From JBEIDK01 sp040383485 (lineage in GTDB: Bacteria; Bacteroidota; Bacteroidia; UBA4408): a stretch of DNA of 18,955 nucleotides. The position numbers and the translations under genes were made by a program. Under the pieces are notes generated by a model. The model ran no database searches. It was not told the DNA's origin and saw only the letters and a list, made by a program, of their open reading frames with translations. This document shows, in pieces, positions 15,118-18,955 of this stretch. The stretch's first letter is position 1, and each line of letters opens with the position of its first letter. Location of the stretch: positions 1-18,955 of the forward strand of contig JBEIDK010000052.1 of assembly GCA_040383485.1 (NCBI GenBank). The letters are read 5' to 3'.

Positions 15118-16068
15118 TTACTCTTTAATTAATTTAATTGATTTACCAGATAAGCCTTCGCTTCTTAGGAAATATATTCCATTTTCTAGATTACATATAA
15201 CAACCCTTTGGTTATTATTAGTTACAATATCTGACAATACTTCCTTACCTAATACATCAAAAATAGAATAGCGTGAACCGATTCTAAAATTATTCTTTAA
15301 AACAAATTCATTACTTACTGGGTTAGGAAAAACCGAAATCTGTTTATTATCCTCTACATTTATTACTGAAGTGATAACGCTATTATAAACATCTGTAACC
15401 TCTTGTGAACTCAATGCTCTTCCCCAAATAGCTACGTCATCAATGCCACCTTTAAAATAGCCATCTGACCCTAAACCTTTACCGATATACAACGGTATAT
15501 TTTGTGCAATTGAGCCTGGAGCAGAGAATGTTGCGTTTGCTACAACTACACCATTTTTATACAGCGTCATTGCTCCTCCACTATAGGTGCCTATGTAATT
15601 ATCCCAAACATTTAATGTAGGAGTAGCGTTAGCCCAAGTCCAAGTAGATTGTTGTTTATTGACACCGAATTGAAATACTGTATTGGTACACTGCATAATA
15701 CTTATAAAGACATTTGTAGTATTAGTGCCAGACATTAAAGGAATACCTTGTGTGGTTTGACTAGCTTTATTCATCCAGAAAGAGTAAGTGAATGAGTCAG
15801 TAGCGGCAAAAGTAAAAGTAGGATTTGTTCTAGTAAAATAATTACTAGTACCATTTAAACTTGCAGCAGCATTTGCCACTCCGTTTCTATCTGCAAAAAA
15901 AGTTGCACCTGTATTGGTAAGGTTATTTCCATTGCCGCTAGAGTCTGCTCCATTACCATTAAATGGGTACCAGGCTAGTAGTCCGTTAGTAGAAATATAG
16001 CTTGGAATTTGAGCCTTTAATAATAACGTAAATAATAAAATAGAAGAAGTTGTAAATATTCTTTTCAT
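15118..16068 (-). CDS. LamG-domain protein exported by the type IX secretion system
   Basis: A 316-residue secreted protein. Residues 1-20 are a signal peptide (MKRIFTTSSILLFTLLLKAQ). Residues about 28-228 form a concanavalin-like LamG domain, seen in 'LLAWYPFNGNGADSSGNGNN', 'DSFTYSFWMNKAS', 'TLYKNGVVVANATFS' and the closing 'GGIDDVAIWGRALSSQEVTD'. From about 246 to the end is a type A Por/type IX sorting domain: 'ISVFPNPVSNEF', 'YSIFDVLGKEV', 'CNLENGIYFLR' and a final 'KSIKLIKE'. Such proteins cross the outer membrane and are released or anchored to the surface; LamG domains often bind carbohydrate. It follows the FAD oxidoreductase gene by 56 bases on the same strand, with only a weak promoter-like box, so joint transcription is possible but a shared role is not implied. 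Confidence 0.88.
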   Translation of the reverse strand: MKRIFTTSSILLFTLLLKAQIPSYISTNGLLAWYPFNGNGADSSGNGNNLTNTGATFFADRNGVANAAASLNGTSNYFTRTNPTFTFAATDSFTYSFWMNKASQTTQGIPLMSGTNTTNVFISIMQCTNTVFQFGVNKQQSTWTWANATPTLNVWDNYIGTYSGGAMTLYKNGVVVANATFSAPGSIAQNIPLYIGKGLGSDGYFKGGIDDVAIWGRALSSQEVTDVYNSVITSVINVEDNKQISVFPNPVSNEFVLKNNFRIGSRYSIFDVLGKEVLSDIVTNNNQRVVICNLENGIYFLRSEGLSGKSIKLIKE

Positions 16069-16124
16069 GTTTTTTTAATATTAATTGAAGCGAAAGAAAT
16101 AAAATTATTTAGAAATTGAAACAG

Positions 16125-17264
16125 TTAAGTAATTTTTATTTTTTCTCCATGGGTTTGAGAAATAATATACCTTAAAATAGGTGGAAAATAAGACAAGAAT
16201 TTTAAAGCAAAAAAAGTGAGATTTTTTTTACCAAATAGTTTTTGAAGATGATAACCAATCTTAATTCTGGTTGAAAAATTTTCGTTCCAAATTTTGCTAT
16301 AATTTTTAATTAAATCAGACTTTGAAATTTGATTTTTAAAATATAAGTTTAAATTATCAGCTAATATTTTTGAAGCTCTAATTGCTATGCTCATGCCATT
16401 GCCACATAATGGAGCAATTGCACCAGCAGCATCACCCAACATAAAAATATCTTGATGGTATGTAAATTTTTTATTCAATGAAATTTTACTGATTGCAATT
16501 GGTTTGTCAAAAATAAAATTTGAATGCGTAAAATATTTTTCCAAATACTTATTCCTCATCAAAATATTTTTCTCCATCAGTTTAATATCATTGCCTGAGT
16601 TATTTAAATTTTTTGTTGTTGTGATGTAACAGAAACAATATTTATCCTCTTCAATCTTTGAAACTCCACAATAGCCATCCTTGAAATTATGAAGTTCAAT
16701 GGTATCGGCAGCAAGATTGGTTTTTAAATGATATTTAATAGCAACATATTTTCCTTTTGACTTTGTATTATTATCAATAACAAACGAAGGAGTAATTTTT
16801 CCATAGCTACCACAAACAATTCTTGATACAAAATTACCCATACTCGTTTTTATGGTATAAATATCGTTTATCACTTCAGTATTAAGAACATTACAATTCT
16901 CTAATACCAATACACCATTTGCTTTTGCCAGTTCAAATAATTCATAATCAAGTTTGTGCCTACTTACACCAAAGCCACCTAAATCAAGCAAAGATTCCAA
17001 CACGTAACCATTTTCAGCAGATACCCTAAGTTTCTTAATTATAGGAAGATTCATAGCTTTTAAATCTAGTCCTAAACTTATTAAGTAGTCCCAACTTTCG
17101 AGTGAGATATATTCTCCACAAACTTTATGAAAAGGGTATTTATTTTTCTCAAATAAAATTACACTGTTACCATTTTTAGCAAGTTTTATAGACAAGCACA
17201 ATCCTGCAAGACCGCCTCCGATAATAGCACAATCGTATAATTTAGAATCACTATTTGTTTGCAT
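16125..17264 (-). CDS. FAD-dependent oxidoreductase (geranylgeranyl-reductase/hydroxylase type)
   Basis: A 379-residue flavoprotein. The N-terminal Rossmann motif 'CAIIGGGLAGLCLSIKLAKNG' lies at 12-32 with the ribose-binding Glu39 in 'LFEK'; 'YPFHKVCGEYIS' (43-54) is typical of geranylgeranyl-reductase-like enzymes; the second FAD motif 'FMLGDAAGAIAPLCGNGMS' (274-292) contains the Gly-Asp at 277-278. No membrane helix is evident. Its first 14 bases overlap the methyltransferase gene, pointing to translational coupling, and the operon begins with a type III polyketide synthase. The likely role is hydroxylation or reduction of the polyketide product, as the flavoprotein SrsC does in Streptomyces griseus phenolic-lipid synthesis; the substrate is inferred. 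Confidence 0.85.
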   Translation of the reverse strand: MQTNSDSKLYDCAIIGGGLAGLCLSIKLAKNGNSVILFEKNKYPFHKVCGEYISLESWDYLISLGLDLKAMNLPIIKKLRVSAENGYVLESLLDLGGFGVSRHKLDYELFELAKANGVLVLENCNVLNTEVINDIYTIKTSMGNFVSRIVCGSYGKITPSFVIDNNTKSKGKYVAIKYHLKTNLAADTIELHNFKDGYCGVSKIEEDKYCFCYITTTKNLNNSGNDIKLMEKNILMRNKYLEKYFTHSNFIFDKPIAISKISLNKKFTYHQDIFMLGDAAGAIAPLCGNGMSIAIRASKILADNLNLYFKNQISKSDLIKNYSKIWNENFSTRIKIGYHLQKLFGKKNLTFFALKFLSYFPPILRYIISQTHGEKIKIT

Positions 17265-17943
17265 AAATAATAACTTGATGTCTAAATGCCCACATATTTT
17301 TTAATGAGTAATTTGTTGCATTACTTTTTTCAATGATGTTTTTCCATTCACGTTTTTTAAAACCACGCAATACTGAAAGTGGAGCGTCATTCTTTACTAA
17401 ATAAGAACTTGAGAACAGAGAGGTTAAAAATTTAATTGCATAATATGCAATCGGATTTCGCTCCAAATCATTGATTAATAATGTTGCCTTAGCCTTTTGC
17501 GCAAATGCAATTAGCTCTATAATTTTATCTTCACTTAAATGATGACAAAATAAGGATGCGTGAATTATATCAATATTGTTGATGTGTTTTAAGGCATTCA
17601 AATAATCATCACAAATAAAAGTTATTTCATTTATTTCCTCGTTCTGTAAAGAATAATTAATGCAAGTTTGTTTCAAATCAATTCCAAGCAAATTTATTTT
17701 ATGTTTATTGGATTTACACCAAACATTTATTTCTTTCAAGGTATCTCCTCCCCCGCTGCCTATATCAATTAAGGTATACTCTCTATCGTTTTTAATTATT
17801 TTTTTTAGTCCATCAAAAGTGATTCTATAGCCTCCCAAAAACTTATTTATAAAATGAAGCTCTTTTAGATTTTGAAACAAATCCATTTCAGGAATTTCAT
17901 CCGCATCAAGTAATTCTAGTCTCTTGCTTCTATTTTTAAACAT
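17251..17943 (-). CDS. SAM-dependent methyltransferase of a type III PKS operon
   Basis: A class I methyltransferase of 230 residues. Motif I 'LIDIGSGGGD' (58-67) binds S-adenosylmethionine; an acidic 'LGIDLK' follows, then 'FICDDYLNAL' and 'DIIHASLFCHHLSEDKIIEL', the usual post-motif regions. The ATG at 17943 is chosen over an upstream TTG at 17949; it overlaps the last 8 bases of the PKS gene (ATGTTTAA), and its own end overlaps the oxidoreductase start by 14 bases. The likely substrate is the phenolic product of the PKS (O- or C-methylation), inferred only from the gene order. Confidence 0.85.
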   Translation of the reverse strand: MFKNRSKRLELLDADEIPEMDLFQNLKELHFINKFLGGYRITFDGLKKIIKNDREYTLIDIGSGGGDTLKEINVWCKSNKHKINLLGIDLKQTCINYSLQNEEINEITFICDDYLNALKHINNIDIIHASLFCHHLSEDKIIELIAFAQKAKATLLINDLERNPIAYYAIKFLTSLFSSSYLVKNDAPLSVLRGFKKREWKNIIEKSNATNYSLKNMWAFRHQVIIYANK

Positions 17944-18955
17944 CGGCAAACGTTACTGATTCAATACTTAATCCGGGTCCAAAACCCAAAGCACAAACAT
18001 TACCATTGGATTTTTCTGTGCGAGCTTCTAAATATTTTTTTATTACAAACAAAATGGTTGGTGATGACATATTGCCATAGTTTTCAAGTGTTGTATATGA
18101 CTCTTCAAGGTCATTTTTATTAATGCCTAGTGTTTTTTGACATTCGTCCAAAATCTTTACTCCTCCTGGATGCACCAACCATTTTGTAACATTTTCTTTA
18201 TTTATTGCGGATAATAATTTAGGTAAATGCTCATTAATTATTGCGGATACATAAGAAGAAAGATTCATCATAAATCCAGTTTCTGTAATTTGCCATGCCA
18301 TATCAGCATTGCCTTCATGAGCAATTAGAGAGTTAAAATCAAGAATTTTTAAAACATCAAAATCGTTAGAGATACTGTGGTTTATGCCAGATATAATTGT
18401 AGCAGCAGAACCATCTGCAAACAAACTGTTTGAAATAATATAATCGTCGCTATATTTTTTTTGGAAATGAATGGTACACAACTCGGTGCTTACAATAAGT
18501 ACTTTTGAGTTTTTATCATTTAAACAAATATCATTGGCTTGTTTCAATGCTAATATTGCAGCATTACAACCCATGAAATTAATACTTGTACGCTTTGTTG
18601 AATCATTGAGCCCTAACTCTCTCATTAACTCTATGTCTAAACCAGGAGCATATAAACCTGTACATGTTACGGTAATAATATGAGTAATTCCCAATTTCAA
18701 ATGTTCAAAATCAGGAATACCCCCTCACTGCCTTTAACGATAATTTCAACGCCTCACTTTTAAATAATTCCATTCGTTTACTCAAACTAACTTCAGGAAG
18801 TAATGACTTTGAATTAGGAAAAAACGTAAACTCTTCAGGCGATAATGAAAAGTCTTTTATAACAGAATACCTTTCCTTAATTCCACTTCTATTTCCAACA
18901 ACATTAATTTTTCTAACAATTTGTTCGTCATTTCCTTCAACCGAATTGGTAAAAA
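17936..18955 (-). CDS. type III polyketide synthase, frameshifted and cut by the right edge
   Basis: A chalcone-synthase-like homodimeric enzyme that extends an acyl-CoA starter with malonyl-CoA and cyclises the chain. The intact downstream part shows 'THIITVTCTGLYAPGLD', the nucleophile Cys in 'INFMGCNAAILA' (codon 18566-18568), the catalytic His in 'KWLVHPGGVKILDE', and the Asn in 'LENYGNMSSPTILF'; the Cys-His-Asn triad is complete. Upstream of 18720 the frame changes: 'NEQIVRKINVVGNRSGIKER' and 'LSKRMELFKSEALKLSLKAV' continue the N-terminal domain in the next frame. Removing one base from the run of five Cs at 18720-18724 joins both halves as 'KAVRGIPDFEHLKLGITH'. About 30 N-terminal residues are probably beyond the window. 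It leads the PKS-methyltransferase-oxidoreductase operon. Confidence 0.85.

Noticed and set aside
1..18955. CRISPR array, tRNA, rRNA, integrase or insertion sequence
   Set aside because: No regularly spaced direct repeats, no tRNA-like cloverleaf or rRNA sequence that I recognise, and no transposase or integrase frame in the window.

Overview
The window looks like chromosomal DNA from a member of the Bacteroidota. It is AT-rich and has several hallmarks of the phylum: promoter-like boxes of the TTTG / TAnnTTTG type, almost no Shine-Dalgarno sites, a type IX secretion C-terminal signal on a LamG protein, TonB proteins with the N-terminal 'FEGKN.EYGA' motif, ExbD in two copies, and a deoxyhypusine-synthase-like protein. 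I cannot place it below phylum from sequence alone.

Layout. 1-1116 (minus) is the start of an AsmA-like membrane-anchored protein that runs off the left edge. 1303-2274 (minus) is a UDP-glucuronate decarboxylase for nucleotide-sugar synthesis. It diverges from a plus-strand series: an alpha/beta hydrolase, a SlyD-type FKBP prolyl isomerase with a His-rich tail, and a small exported protein. 4523-8835 is an energy-transduction cluster: exbB, exbD, exbD, tonB, then a second tonB-like gene after a structured 373-base gap. Between exbB, exbD and exbD lie GC-rich dispersed repeats that are foreign in composition to their surroundings. 8957-12433 encodes a large outer-membrane beta-barrel protein of unknown function; it probably starts at a GTG with little or no leader. 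12434-12967 holds no intact gene but has a decayed beta-barrel C-terminus and a long AT palindrome. Then come an acyl-CoA reductase (LuxC family) and a deoxyhypusine-synthase family protein, ending at a clear bidirectional terminator.

The right part is on the minus strand. Read in the direction of transcription it is a type III polyketide synthase (broken by an apparent 1-base frameshift in a run of five Cs and cut by the right edge), an overlapping methyltransferase, an overlapping FAD-dependent oxidoreductase, and then a LamG / type IX secreted protein. The first three form a tightly coupled pathway resembling in logic the PKS-methyltransferase-hydroxylase operons that make alkylresorcinol-type phenolic lipids.

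No wholly new system is demonstrated. The points most worth following are the PKS trio and its frameshift, the proline-poor second TonB with the nested inverted repeats before it, the large barrel protein with its corrected start, and the repeat family inserted between the exb genes.
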